Source of the DNA: Wuchereria bancrofti
Taxonomy: Eukaryota; Nematoda; Chromadorea; Rhabditida; Onchocercidae
Length of the DNA: 64,000 bases
Reading direction: 5' to 3'
NCBI GenBank assembly: GCA_005281725.1
Contig: SSBO01000012.1
Location: 3,916,102-3,980,101 of the forward strand
Part shown: one piece after another, positions 14,101-25,528 of the stretch
Position numbering within the stretch: position 1 is the stretch's first letter
Layout of the letters: each line of letters starts with the position of its first letter
Program-made: the position numbers and the translations under genes
Notes under the pieces: model-generated
Databases searched by the model: none
What the model saw: the letters and a program-made list of their open reading frames with translations, nothing else
What the model was told of the DNA's origin: nothing

Positions 14101-15584
14101 TAACACCAGCATCTCGTCAATTACATCTAATATTATGTTGCTGTGAATATTTTTCTTTTGATCTACGATTTATCAGTGTTTGTTTGTACTGCTTACTGTA
14201 TTATCTTGCATGACGTGAGCAGTAGTTTAATTGCGAGGAACTCTTTGTTCATCTAGTAGAAATCGGTCAATTATCAACTGATTGATTGGAAATATCATTT
14301 ATTCATTTCGTTATCAGTGATTTTAAATTAATATTTATTGACATTGAGAATCTTTAACTAGTTATTCATTTGTCCGCGTCGTTCTCCCTATCCCTCTTTT
14401 CTTTTCACCATTATTTGAACTGGAACTTCGCTACAAGTTTGAAACAATACTTCTTTTTGGAGTAATAGTAACAGAATATCCCCCTCCCGAAAGTCTTCTC
14501 GACTTGTAAAAGTTTCACACCATATATGTCGATTATAAATAATCGATGGACATCACTAGAATGCTTTATATGATTCGCAGTTAATAAAGCTTTTGTTTCT
14601 TTGTGGTCTTTCAAGTCTAATTAGCAATTCTCGTGTTAAAGGCATAAACATATGTTACATGAAATGTCACTGTACAAAATTGTTTTCCATCTTTGGAATG
14701 TTCAAAAGAAATTTTTTTCTTCAGTGCTCCACAGTGAAAGCCATTAGTTCGAGATATTCTTTATTATGATATCGTTCGTTATTCAGTTTTCCAATTTTCT
14801 TCTTTTTTAGCTCATAATTTTTATATCACAAATCATGTCACTTAGCAATCCACTATGTTCGATATTCGTTGACATATGACTGCCGAATAATTACTGCGCA
14901 TGCCAATACCTGAATTTCTTTTGCTTTGGTCTTGCATATAATTTTAAATTACCACTTTAGAACGACTGATTGATCCTAACTTCATTCTCCAACCTGGATT
15001 TTCTTCTTGAACATAGGTCCGTTCAATTATCTTAAGCATTGTTAATGAGCGGGTTGTTGATGTATTTACTCGAGCTTGTAACCGTACTTTCACCCTCCTT
15101 AGTCAAAAAAGTTCATCTATTCACTGATGCTATTGTTAGATGTGAAATATATAATTGTTGTCAACTCGATCCACTATTTCTCGGGCACAGATCCAATTCA
15201 TGTGTTTTCGTTTTTAGGGACACCACATCTGCCAAAATTGATGTTAATCCCTTGAGTCTGTTTTCAACAGTGATTCGCCAACTATCACTGTCGGAAAAAA
15301 ATGAATTATAACAATATTAATAACAATAATAATGTGAAATAAAATTATATTAATCTATAAGACTAAAGATTGTCTTGATTGAATAATGCTTAAAGAAGCG
15401 TTTCAATGAAGAAATATCCTTTATCCAGTATTCATCTGCATTGTTTGGAATTTTACAGTTTATTTTCCCAATTTTACTAGCATGATCTTTTTGTCGTGAA
15501 ACTTAGGGCGTCTGATTCTTATAGCTTAGAGTTGAGGTTTAGATGAATGCATTGAGTGAGTTGAGTTGTAACGATTTTATTCGC
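11156..15584. other. Non-coding A/T-rich stretch
   Basis: 4.4 kb with scattered open frames below about 100 codons, none with acceptor/donor support or family resemblance. No RNA gene was recognised. The last few hundred bases may already contain decayed LTR sequence belonging to the element at 15585. Confidence 0.5.
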
Positions 15585-15753
15585 TAGCAATCCCTCTTTC
15601 AGATTTCTCAATTTTTCTAGTGTTGTTTAGTAACTTCGATTGACGATAATCTTTATCCCAATAAAATAAGGTTTCAAACATCGCCTTCTCTGCAAAACAC
15701 TCCTTATTTGGCTCCACAACTCGAATCAGACCTTATTTCACGGCGAAATTATT

Positions 15754-15765
15754 TGGTGTCCGAGG
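15754..15765 (+). other. tRNA primer binding site of the 15.6 kb remnant
   Basis: TGGTGTCCGAGG, complementary to a tRNA 3' end finishing in CCA. The same motif in the same context (ATTATT then TGGTGTCCGA) recurs at 31020, which supports a shared element family. Confidence 0.6.
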
Positions 15766-16219
15766 TGAATCATGTCTGAAACTTTAATAAAAGGAGTCGA
15801 AATACCAAAATCAAAGATTCGAAAACTCGGTGAAGTAAACAAACTCGATCTAACTTCACTGGATTAAACACTTCCACGACAGCTTAAACGATAATACGAA
15901 ATCAAATTATGAATCACCAAAGAAATGGTCGGACGTTTTGATTATGCTGGTATGCTCGAAACAGTTATTCAAGAATGATCAGATCTCATGCAGAGCATGA
16001 CAATCGCAAGATGAGGAAAGACAATGCCCAAAAATGGTCGATGATCCACAAGGTATCTTCAATTTAATAGTTAATGCAAGCGAGGACATGAAATAGTACT
16101 TCAGCGATAAGTAAAGAAGATATGGGAGAATTAACCTTAAGTGGAAGAGATTCCACCAATCACGCAACAATAAACCTTCCACAATTATCATTAGTAACAT
16201 TTAGTTGTGACTCAAAAAT

Positions 16220-16441
16220 GTGGAGACAGTTTTGAAAAAAAAAAATCAAAACATCCCAAACACTCAGAAATTAAACTATGTCATTAAAATGGATGCACTG
16301 CTAGCAGTGAGGGGTTATGACATTACACCAGAAAATTACGAAGTCATAAAAGACTTACTAACAGAGAAGTATGATAAACCTTTCATTGTAAAGAAGTCAC
16401 TTCATAATGAATTGCATCCCATTAGGAAAAAATTGTATTAA
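16220..16441 (+). pseudogene. BEL/Pao gag fragment
   Basis: An open frame on the plus strand contains a segment (NYEVIKDLLTEKYDKP then a run ending NELHPIR) that parallels the minus-strand gag frame at 20955-21512 (NYEVVIAALKKRYEQP, then RELERLPR). This region of Pao gag is the DUF1759-type domain. The fragment is short, lacks a gag N-terminus in frame and ends at a stop, so it is a relic. Confidence 0.65.
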
Positions 16442-17204
16442 TCCGTAAAACTAAACATCTTAATTGAATATTCTTTAGGGAAATATAAAACTGTCTCAAA
16501 TTGTATCTCATATAAGCAATCATTCATCTAACGCTCATCTTCCAGTTGTAGCTAAGCTTATCTGCACTATCTATATTTTTTCATTTGTTAAGAGTATGTG
16601 CATTGTTAAGAATTACTCCTTTGTTCTAAACCAAATCTGCTTGCAGTATCGAAATATTGTAAAGGTTTGCTAATCATTCTTATGAGCAATTGACAATGTT
16701 GAGACTCACCTCACCTCTTACTATATAAAGAGTAAAGGTTATCTGATAGACAGCTCTTTACTCAGTGTAATCATGCATTTGTTGTTTGCCAATGCTCACT
16801 GTATAAGAAGTTAAACCTTTTGTCTAAGACAGTTTTTTAGCATCAACAAGCTACAAATTGGCTACTCTCTCGCACTCATTTAATTCTTATTCCTTCCTCT
16901 TCACTTCATATTTGTANTGCAGTAGAATGTTCGATTTTGAGGATTTTAATTAATGAATCGAAATGCTTAACTAGGATTTCTATATATTGTAGACAAGTTT
17001 GGTGGGATAGAATAAAATACAAGATTAGAATTTCTGCAATTTTCTTAAACAGTGGATAAGATTGTACAAAAGATAAAGGTTTTTCTTTTTTACATTATTG
17101 GCATATCGGATTTGTATAACATTTTACATATTACACCGATTTAGATTAGATAACAGATTCATCACTGGGTAAGGGAAAACGTTCTAGTTAATTTTTTTAT
17201 GATG

Positions 17205-17528
17205 TCATGAATCCTTTCTGAGGAATGGTTTATACAAAATCTTGATTGCTTTAAAATACGGTTTTCGACAACTCGTTCGAGAGCGTCTGACTTGAACTTC
17301 AATATAGTTAGTCATAGTTGGTAGTTTAAATGATCTCGTTCTCCATCGTTTAGATCCCATATATTTATTGAAGACTGTTTTAACTTCTGCTCTTCCTTTG
17401 GGTATCCAGAACCTTTCCTTCAAACTTGAAATCATATGAGCGATTCTAGAACAAAACATTTCTTCGTGTTGTCGTTGTATAAAGTTTTCGGTTATGTGAT
17501 TGTGTCTAGGAAGATACATAGGATGCAA
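17205..17528 (-). pseudogene. Relic of a BEL/Pao integrase N-terminal domain (older element)
   Basis: The minus-strand frame contains LPRHNHITENFIQ, then a His near the HEEMF motif, then FWIPKGRAEV and SKRWR. This matches the zinc-binding head of Pao integrases; the better preserved element has FWIFQGR and CKRWR in the same position. One expected zinc-ligand Cys (CKRW) is Ser here. The fragment is cut off from the catalytic core and lies outside the LTRs of the 17945-22688 element, so it belongs to a different, older copy. Confidence 0.7.
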
Positions 17529-17639
17529 ACCTGTTTTCTAGTTCTGAGTTTTCCAGGCGACTTTTAGGATTCCCATAGTCTCTCCCCATGACTAGAATCC
17601 AAAAAATCTAGTTATTCGGTTATTTCTTCTGATTGGGTT

Positions 17640-17944
17640 GTCTAATTAATATGTTCATGGTCAGTTTATAATCAGGTAATTCTTTTTCTTTCTGGCCTCA
17701 TACTGTTGACAGGTTTCTTCTCTGATCAGTATTTGATCTAACGGTGTTAGGTTCATATTCTTTGATTCTTTGAAAATTTCTAATTTTTTCTTTGCCATTT
17801 GTGCGCTTTTGATTTTAATGGCAAACATCCAGGTTCATGGTGCCAAATTTTGTTGGGAATTTATTGGGTTGGGATATATATATTTGATCTGTTTATTTAA
17901 GAGATTTGCTCTGGCACCGTCGAAATTTGGTAAGGATTATTTGG
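17640..17944 (-). mobile_element. 5' end of the older minus-strand BEL/Pao copy: gag start, primer site and truncated LTR
   Basis: Read on the minus strand, 17826-17640 encodes a lysine-rich coiled-coil stretch (KIKSAQMAKKKLEIF, later EARKKKELPDYKL) like Pao gag N-termini. Just upstream at 17845-17829 is TGGCACCATGAACC, a plausible primer binding site. An LTR end with TG at 17851 runs rightwards until it is interrupted at 17944 by the younger element, and should resume at about 22694. Only about 300 bp separate this gag start from the integrase relic, so most of the element was deleted. Confidence 0.5.
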
Positions 17945-18382
17945 TATAAAAACAAATTTAGTATTTCTTTCTTACTGCTCTGCTTCCTTGCGAAACAAAG
18001 TAATTTTCCTTCCTTGATAGTTTAGATCGTTGACTTCTTTGCCTTCAATACTGGTAGATTCTCGAATCTGTACTGGTTCCGTTCTGTGTACTTGTACTGT
18101 GGGAGTCTTCGTGAAATACTTTATTATTCAAACCTCAAATTTGGGTAATTAAACCACAGATTAACATTAAAACTTATACAACATTACAATAACGATTTGA
18201 CACATAACACACAAATATAACTAAATTATAAAACATTTAAAGACATAAGTAAGCAAGACACCTCCCAACCGAATGACTTTGTAAGGAAGAAAATTGGGAG
18301 GAACTTTATGGATGCTTAGATTAAAATCACTTAAAACAATAATCTTTGTTCACTACGTTATAGCTTCGCCATTGTGGCGACA
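17945..18382 (-). repeat. 3' LTR of the BEL/Pao element
   Basis: 438 bp. In element orientation it starts TGTCGCCAC and ends TTTTTATA, where the partner has ACA. It aligns with 22211-22688 throughout except for two deletions relative to that copy, near 18268 and near 18310, and scattered substitutions. Confidence 0.93.
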
Positions 18383-18438
18383 CTCCCGACTCGAGAAAAG
18401 TAACAAACAAAATGACTGAACTTGTTATCAGTCTGTTC

Positions 18439-20928
18439 TTAGCTCTTTGGCATCGTTTTCCTCCCGCCGAATTGAGGATGGATGGATTGCTTTTCTTCAT
18501 CTTCTAGTTCGATATTCGGGTCCACGACTTGATACTGTTTGTTTTGACTGATGCTCAGTTCTAAGGGGTAGAGGTGGTTCAATGGTCTTTCCCAAATGTG
18601 TCCATTGGACATTTTAAGTTGGGCCGCTCGAATATTACCGGCTTGTGCTATTAACCTGGTGATGTGCGCCAGAGGCCAACATCCTCTGGGTACTGCTTCT
18701 GTTCGCACCAAGACAATCTCTCCCACTTGTGGAGTGCGTCTAGTCTGCGTGTGTGGTCCCTTGTGTTCTCTTTGTTTGCGGCCACGTAGTGTTTGAAGGT
18801 ATTGCATTTGCCATTTTTCCCAAAATTTATCTGCTGTTATTACACCTTCTTTCCAGTAGTTCAACAGATAATCTAGACTATGCGAATCTACGGACGGTTC
18901 TCGTTGGATAGGTAGTGGAGATACTGCGTATCCTTGTCAGCTGAGAAAATCCATAGGTCGTAGTGGCTGCATGTTCTCGTCATCAATTACGGTCAAAGGA
19001 CGAGAATTCATTATTGCTTCAATTTCTATCGCCACTGTAGTCATTTCTGAGCTGTCTAGGAGATGTTTCCCGAACGGAATACAATTTTGAAGATTGAAAT
19101 TAATCTTTCACATAATCCTCGAGCCCAAAGTGCGTGTGGAACAGAATGCTTCCATTCTATATTTAAAGACCTTAAAAAGGCTTGTACTTCTGGTTCTTGA
19201 CGTAATTTGTCCAGTTCGTTGAGCAAAGTTCCGTGAACGTGCATCATTTGGGTGCCTTGGTCACTGTACAGCGAGGATGAATATCCTCTTCGTGCGAAGA
19301 ATCGTCTAAGTGCTTGAAGGCAGCCTATACTTGATAAATCGTCGGTTATTTCGATGTGAACTGCCCTGGTTACAAAACATGTTAAGAGTAGGAACCATCT
19401 TTTTTCTACTGTGTTGGTTCTTCGTACATGTATAGGTCCCAGATAATCCAATCCTGTATGTTGAAAGGCTCGTGCGCGGGTGATGCGTGTTATTGGAAAG
19501 GGTGGAAATTTGAGTAACGAAAATGGATGAGCTCTCCACCGTTTACAACGTTGGCAGTTATGTAAAATACGAGATACTGTTCTTCCTTGAAATATCCAGT
19601 ACTTTTCTCTAAATTTTGTCAAAGTAATACTTGGACCATGAATGCGTCGTTATGGAAGTCGAATACTAGCAATGGTACTATGGGTGAATGTCTATCCAAT
19701 AAAGTGGGATGGTTCTCGATGTTGCCCACGTTTCCTGCGAGAAACATATCGTATAATCCCTGTTTTATCTGTTTGCGTAACGTGCTGATTATAGTCTGCT
19801 AGTAGTTGCTGGTCTTTTTGAATGACAAAATGTATTGCTTTCTGCCAATATTCGCATGAAGTAAGCTCTTTCTTCTTAAGCATTCTATCAGCAGCGCGAT
19901 AAACTTGACTGATAGTACTAATTAGACTTTTCCAAGAACCGAATTTTTGTATGTCCAGCAGTGTTGAAAGTGGATGTGGTGCTCTAACTGTTTGCGCTAC
20001 TGTCACTATACTTTCTTGGTCCTGTTGAGCTTGTGTTTCATTATTATCCTTTGATAAACTTTGTGTAGGAGGGGTCCAGGCTGGTATGTTTTCTCCATTT
20101 GATTAGCCATGTTGGTCCATCCCACCAGAGGGTCGCAGTTTTTAATTCTGCGGGAGACATCCCCCTGGACAAGGTATCAGCTGGATTTTCCCTTGTCGAT
20201 ACATGTTAAAAGGATACGTTCGCTTGCCTACATTCTTTTAAGCGGTTTTCTACGAATCTTGGCTGTCTCGTAGAACTGAATAGCCAACAAAGGACTATTT
20301 GAGAATCGCTCCACACCGTTATTGGTAGGTTTTCCTTTTGAAGTTCCTTTCGAATAGTTACAGCTAAACGAGTTGCAATTAGTACAGCCAATAGTTCTAA
20401 CCTGGGAACAGTGGTGGCCTTTAGTGGCGCGAGACGTGTTTTGGCGAGCCATAACTTTGCAGTTTGACCGGGAGTCAGTAAGTATGCTACGGCCCCATAT
20501 GCTTTAGCTGAAGCGTCTGCGAAGATATGTATCGAGCTAGTTTCTTCTATTTTAATATGTCGTATGAGTAGGAATGTTTCTTGCGTCCATGACTGAGAAA
20601 GTTTGTTCCATTCGGATAATCGTTCGACACTAAGAGGTTCATCCCATGATAGTTTATCTCGCCATAGTTCTTGGAGGAAGGTCTTAAAAGGTATGAGGAC
20701 GGGAGAAATCCATCCTAGTGGATCAAATACGCTTGTCACTGCGGATAGGATAGTTCTCTTTGTTGTTGCTTTTGGTAATTCCTTCAGTTTCAGAATTATT
20801 TGGTCCGTACTTGTGTTCCATAATATTCCTAACATTTTTACTGTTGTGCCTTGGAGATCTTCATTGGGTAGTGAATTGTTGAAAGTACAGATTCGAGAAT
20901 CTACCAGTATTGAAGGCAAAGAAGTCAA
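18439..20928 (-). pseudogene. Broken BEL/Pao pol: RT connection, RNase H, integrase, DUF5641
   Basis: In element order: 20928-20206 begins in rearranged sequence and continues with the RT connection (KMLGILWNTSTDQ), the DPLGWISPV motif and RNase H residues (IHIFADASAKAYGA, RLELLAVL, VWSDSQ). 20006-19692 is the linker. 19622-19056 is integrase, with CKRWR, then HTGLDYLGP and LYSDQGTQM carrying the first two acidic catalytic residues. 18864-18439 is the C-terminal DUF5641 (VGEIVLVRTEAVPRG, later RPLNHLYPLE). The pieces are separated by stops and a frameshift (one near 19080, a TGA near 18937). The RT active site upstream is absent. Confidence 0.9.
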
Positions 20929-21028
20929 CGATCTAAACTATTAAGAAAGGAAAATTACTTTGTTTCGCAAGATTTCAACAATTCACTACCCAATGAAACC
21001 ATACAGTCCCAATGCGGACTGTATGGTT
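20860..21028. other. Fold-back rearrangement junction inside the retrotransposon
   Basis: A perfect 25 bp inverted repeat (20860-20884 against 20973-20997) flanks an 87 bp piece (20885-20971) that is an inverted copy of LTR positions 17987-18073. A second perfect palindrome with 13 bp arms and a 6 base loop abuts it (20997-21009 against 21016-21028). This replaces protease and most of reverse transcriptase. Confidence 0.9.
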
Positions 21029-22015
21029 CTTTTAAGGCATAGCCTAATATACTTGCCACATTTTCTTCAGCAATAACAAAGGTTGCTAGGCGGTCTATTA
21101 AGGTGGGCACTGTCCATTCGGATTTCTCGTATTCTATTTTCTCCCATATGGACTTCGAAAGCTTTTGTTTTATGAGATAGATTATAAGAGTTGAATTAAC
21201 ATCTTCCTCTTGGAATCCAAGTAATTCTACTATTCGATCAATAGCTTCTGTAGTGGTTCGTAGATTACTTCCTTTCGCTCTAGGCAATCTTTCCAGTTCT
21301 CTGTATAAGGCTTGTTTGATTGCTGCTGGCTGTTCATATCGCTTTTTTAGTGCTGCGATAACTACTTCATAATTCTGGGTCCGTAGCCCGTAGGGTTCTA
21401 TGACTGAGGCTGCTGCTCCCACAAAACAGCCCCGAAGGTACGTTAGTTTGTTTAGCGGAGGGATTGGTTGATCATGTACGGCGGTTCGGGACCAATCCAG
21501 AATACTGGCCATGCAGTAAGGGTGTCATCAAAAGTCTTCATTTCCATTTCTGGAAGTTGCATTTGACTGACAAGTGGTGCGGTTGGAACTGGAGTTGGAG
21601 GTTCTATGCTGTCTATTTCCTTATCAGTGGTTTGTATAGCTTGTTCCAGTCGTTGTACGTTTGAAATTAGCGTAAACAGTGCATCTTGTCCGATTTCTAG
21701 TGTGTGTAGAAAACCTTCTTTTTAGGCCTCTTTATGTAGTTGTTCCTCCTTCTTTGGTTGTTCTTTTTCCATAGTGTTCATAATATCTTCCCATCTTTGT
21801 TTTTTTTGTTGTAAGCGCTGTACGCTGTCTTCAATTCTGCGCTTTAGGTCCTGTACTTTTTTGAGTTGGGTTTCATAAAGTTGTCGTGTTTCCAGTGCGG
21901 TACTGTTCTCTGGTGGTTCTATCCGGGGAGGGATGGCCACAATTCCTGCAGCTTTGCCGCTGTTCCTTGAGCTGTTCTTCCAATGCCAGCACTCATTGCA
22001 ATAGATATGTAACAC
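20973..22015 (-). pseudogene. Broken BEL/Pao gag
   Basis: 22015-21722 encodes a charged coiled-coil (LKKVQDLKRRIEDSVQRLQQ) ending at a stop. 21512-20955 encodes the DUF1759-type gag core (KLTYLRGCFVG, NYEVVIAALKKRY, RELERLPR). Comparing frames shows a stop near 21722 and a frameshift near 21510. The C-terminal end runs into the fold-back junction at 20973-21028, so the expected zinc knuckle and protease are lost. Confidence 0.85.
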
Positions 22016-22198
22016 TCAAAAGCAATCACAGTATGTCACAAATGAGAAAAAAAAAACAGAATTATAATATCAAAAAAATTGGTGCAATCATATAGAAGTG
22101 CAAAATATTAAAGTACTAGTACAATTAAGTTCACAAATTTAACAAAAGTTCACTCTCAAAGAAAAGGTTGCTGATTTAATTGGTCTGGTTTTTTCTTT

Positions 22199-22210
22199 GC
22201 TCAGCCCCCA
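22199..22210 (-). other. Primer binding site of the BEL/Pao element
   Basis: On the minus strand TGGGGGCTGAGC directly follows the CA end of the 5' LTR. It begins with TGG as expected for pairing with a tRNA CCA tail. The tRNA species was not determined. Confidence 0.75.
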
Positions 22211-22688
22211 TGTAAAAACAAATTTAGTATTTCCTTCTTACTGCTCTGCTTCCTTGCGAAACAAAGTAGTTTCCCTTTCTTGATAGTTTAGATCGTTGAC
22301 TTCTTTGCCTTCAATACTGGTAGATTCTCGAATCTGTACTGGTTCCGTTCTGTGTACGTGTACTGTGGGAGTCTTCGTGAAATACTTTATTATTCAAACC
22401 TCAAACTTGGGTAATTAAACCACAGATTAACATTAAAAATTATACAACATTACAATAACGAATTGATACATAACACACAAATATAACTAAATTATAAAAC
22501 ATTTAAAGATATAAGCAAGCTAGGCGCCTCCCAACCGAGCCATACCAAGACAAGAAGCTATAATGAATGACTTTGTAAGGAAGAAAGTTGGGAGGGATTT
22601 TATGGATGTTAAGGTTACAAAGTAGATTAAAATCACTTAAAACAATAGTCTTTGTTCACTACGTTATAGCTTCGCCATTGTGGCGACA
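22211..22688 (-). repeat. 5' LTR of the BEL/Pao element
   Basis: 478 bp with TG and CA termini in element orientation. It should carry the promoter of the element. It keeps two short segments missing from the 3' LTR (around 22536-22563 and 22606-22620). Confidence 0.93.
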
Positions 22689-22693
22689 CTTGG

Positions 22694-25516
22694 CATAGTA
22701 CTCCTTTTTTTTGCTTTTATACAAATTTCTATCCACTTCTAACACTATTGTACTAGTCAGTCTTACAACTCTCCTCACTTCCCTTATTTAAGCTGTTCAT
22801 CCACTCCAGTTTTTTCAGATATTATTTTCAGACTACTGTTTCCGCACCGTATCTGATTTCATATTATTTCTTCCGAACCCTCTCATGACTTCCCCCATGC
22901 CTTTACTTTTTGTCTAGTACTGCAGTCAATTTTTTTTCGTCCTAGAGTTCTACAGAATAAGGCGAATTAGTACTGTCCTTTCTCATTTTCTACGACGTTG
23001 CGTTGTGACTTGCTGCACCATTGTTCTTTCAGCTGCAGTTTGACATCCTCACAATTTGAACTGCAACCGACACCGAGTATTCAGGAAGTCCACCATTCCG
23101 CGTCCCCTCGTTGTTTGACGGGGGCGATGAATGAACCATTTCGGATTTTTGGAGCAGGATGAAGTCGCAAAATGCATATTCATTCCTCCAACATCGTCTC
23201 TTAGACGAAAGGTCATATAGTTGTTCGCTTTGTAGATATTTGCTATTCAGAGTGTCACCTATTGACCTTAAATTGCGGGATTATTAACTCTTGTGTTGTG
23301 TGAAATAATATGTGCAGGATAATTATGTGAGAGCGTAAAGGTATTACACTGTGTATCAACCAGTAACAAAATAGTGCAGTCATCCCTATTCCTGTTCGGG
23401 AAGCCTTCATCGATGACGTTGCGTTGTCTCATGGTAGTGGTCCCCACTACACCACTCCCTGCCCCATTCTTCAACGCATCTTCCTCAGTATTAGATCAGC
23501 CGAATCAGCGGCATAGATGAGTTGTGGGAAGCAAGAAGGGGTGGCGACCTCTTCGTTCGGTCGTCCCACCCATTCCAACGATTTGTTGCAAAAATCGATT
23601 TTTATTGTGTGCGTAGTGTTAGAGCACCGGTTCCTTGCGCAGAAATGTTGGTGCGAGCAGAGTGATTAGCCGATGTGTGCTCGGGATGCTATTATGGTAG
23701 TGGCGGTTGGTGTTTGCGAGATTCGATGGTGGGTTACCCAAGAGTGACCATCTTGCTTCATTTGACGGACTGTCGATCGATTTGGTACCGCTGTGCAGGT
23801 CCACTTCTCACGATAATACCTTAACTGAACATTTCCGTTGTAAAAATTCACTTGTTTCAGTGCACTTATTGATTTTCTCCTCGATTTTACTAAGAATTAG
23901 TCTAATGAAAGATAGAAACAGTTATGCACCATTAGATGTTTCCCATTCATTTTGTTCTGTGGTGTAATAAAGCATGCGGAAAAGATAAGCAGTTGACGAC
24001 GACTTCATCTGATAAGCAAATTTATGTAAAGGATTTTTGTTCTTTCATTTTCAAAGGGAAAGAATCATTTTGTGAATCGCAAAGACTTGCGATTAGGAAT
24101 ATATTCTGATTAGGAATATATTCTGTAGTTAACAAAACTTAGATAAGCTCACTGAAAAACGAAAATAGCAAGAAAGAAGTGGTCGTGTATACGCAAACTA
24201 CTGAAGAATTGGGAAATACCAAAAAGCGCTCGTAGTTCTCCTGCATATCGTTTATGAGTGGTCTTAAATTGTCGCAAGTAGATCTAACATCAGAATTATC
24301 TGTTATATGATAACTGCTTTCCATTTTGGGTTGGAAGTTTGTGGAAAAACGACTATAAGATGTGCCTGTTTCATTGGAATTGAAAAGTCAGGAAGATGGA
24401 TGCGGTCAGGTGTTTGCAGGGATGAGGGTGTGTGGGCGTAAGATATGAAATATTCAACTTCTGTGCCTCAAATATATCATACTTTGAAGACCATAGAAGG
24501 TGATTGAGCGATTGTCTTTTACCAACGATAATAGATGCGGTAGTGTGGTCAGTTGTAAAGGACACCTGTGTTCTTATCTTACACATAGCTTATGGTTTGA
24601 GTGTTCTCATTTCTGTTTGTTAACAAACAGATATTTCCACTGCTGCAGTCTGTAATTATTGTAAGGTCTGTGCTTCTGCATGTTTTCTCAGAAATGAAAT
24701 ATCCCCATCATTTTTGGTAATTAAGTTATTTCACTTGTCTTGGTTTTGTTGGTTCTAAAAAAAAGTTGTGCATGGCATTCAGTGAGTTGTTTCTCATCTT
24801 TTTTATATTGTAATATTTTATATAGAACTTAGAAGTTATTTTCTTCCAATGTTTCCTGAAAAACTAAAAAAACTCACATGAAAATTAAACTGTTTATAAG
24901 CATTATTTGATATTACAGCGGTTCTCTACTTTTGTTTATAAGTTCCGTTTCTGTATTTTCCTTTTGTATCAAAATTTGACCATGCACCATCCATATTCAG
25001 GAACTGCTGAACACTGATAACGAATTTATTGTTCATCATTATGGATTAGCTGCTGCAATTTGGTGATACTTAAAGTCGGCATTTGTGTTGCATGATTGTG
25101 CAGCCTTGGTTGGTCGTATTTTTCACTTTCACCGGTTATAAAATCTATGGTTTACAGTCGGACGAATTGAAGTAACTTTTCAGGGGTTCGATTTATGGCA
25201 AGTTCTATATTTTTATTTTTCAAATTACTTGATCAAAATGAGGATCGCACATCTGTATTTTTTTAAGCACATGAGCTTACCCTCATTCAGTGCATCACAA
25301 GATTTCTGAACAATATTGCAGATTTTAGTTCTATTCATAACTCACGCATGAGATGAAGAAGGGCTATTGTTGTACAGAGAAATTCCACAGAAAATGACTT
25401 GCCCTATTTTACTATTCAGATGGCTTTTGAATTGTTCATAGACAGTTCCTGGATTCTTTTTAAAAGAAAATGATTGGAATAAGTGTGAAACGTCTAAGGC
25501 TACTTTATGCTTTCAG
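22694..25516. other. Non-coding stretch between retrotransposon and the 25.5 kb gene
   Basis: The first part may be the far end of the older element's LTR. 22980-23600 is somewhat G/C-richer and includes an imperfect hairpin at about 23545-23576. There is a 17 bp tandem duplication at about 24093-24125. No gene is recognised. Confidence 0.45.
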
Positions 25517-25528
25517 AGGACATTATAA

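Larger units (their letters stand above)
15585..16860 (+). mobile_element. Degenerate plus-strand BEL/Pao-like LTR retrotransposon remnant
   Basis: 15600-15740 is recognisably related to the LTR fragment at 30880-31015 (shared ATAATCTTTATC, AATAAAATAA and TTCTCTGCAAA words). It is followed by a primer-binding-site-like TGGTGTCCGAGG at 15754 and then an ATG at 15772 opening a short gag-like frame that soon stops. A gag fragment lies at 16220-16441. About 16768-16830 resembles the LTR sequence at 30779-30845 and may be the 3' LTR. Almost all of pol is gone. Boundaries are approximate. Confidence 0.6.
17945..22688 (-). mobile_element. BEL/Pao LTR retrotransposon, inactive, minus strand
   Basis: 4,744 bp with two LTRs (478 and 438 bp). 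A primer binding site TGGGGGCTGAGC follows the 5' LTR, and a polypurine-like GTCGGGAG (18390-18383) precedes the 3' LTR. The coding remnants run gag, RNase H, integrase, C-terminal DUF5641 in Pao order. Flanks TTTGG (17940-17944) and CTTGG (22689-22693) look like a decayed 5 bp target duplication. The element cannot be active: the protease and the front of reverse transcriptase including the YxDD box are missing at a rearranged junction, gag and pol carry stops and frameshifts, and the LTRs differ by several substitutions plus two indels (about 28 and 12 bp). It sits inside an older copy's LTR. Confidence 0.92.
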
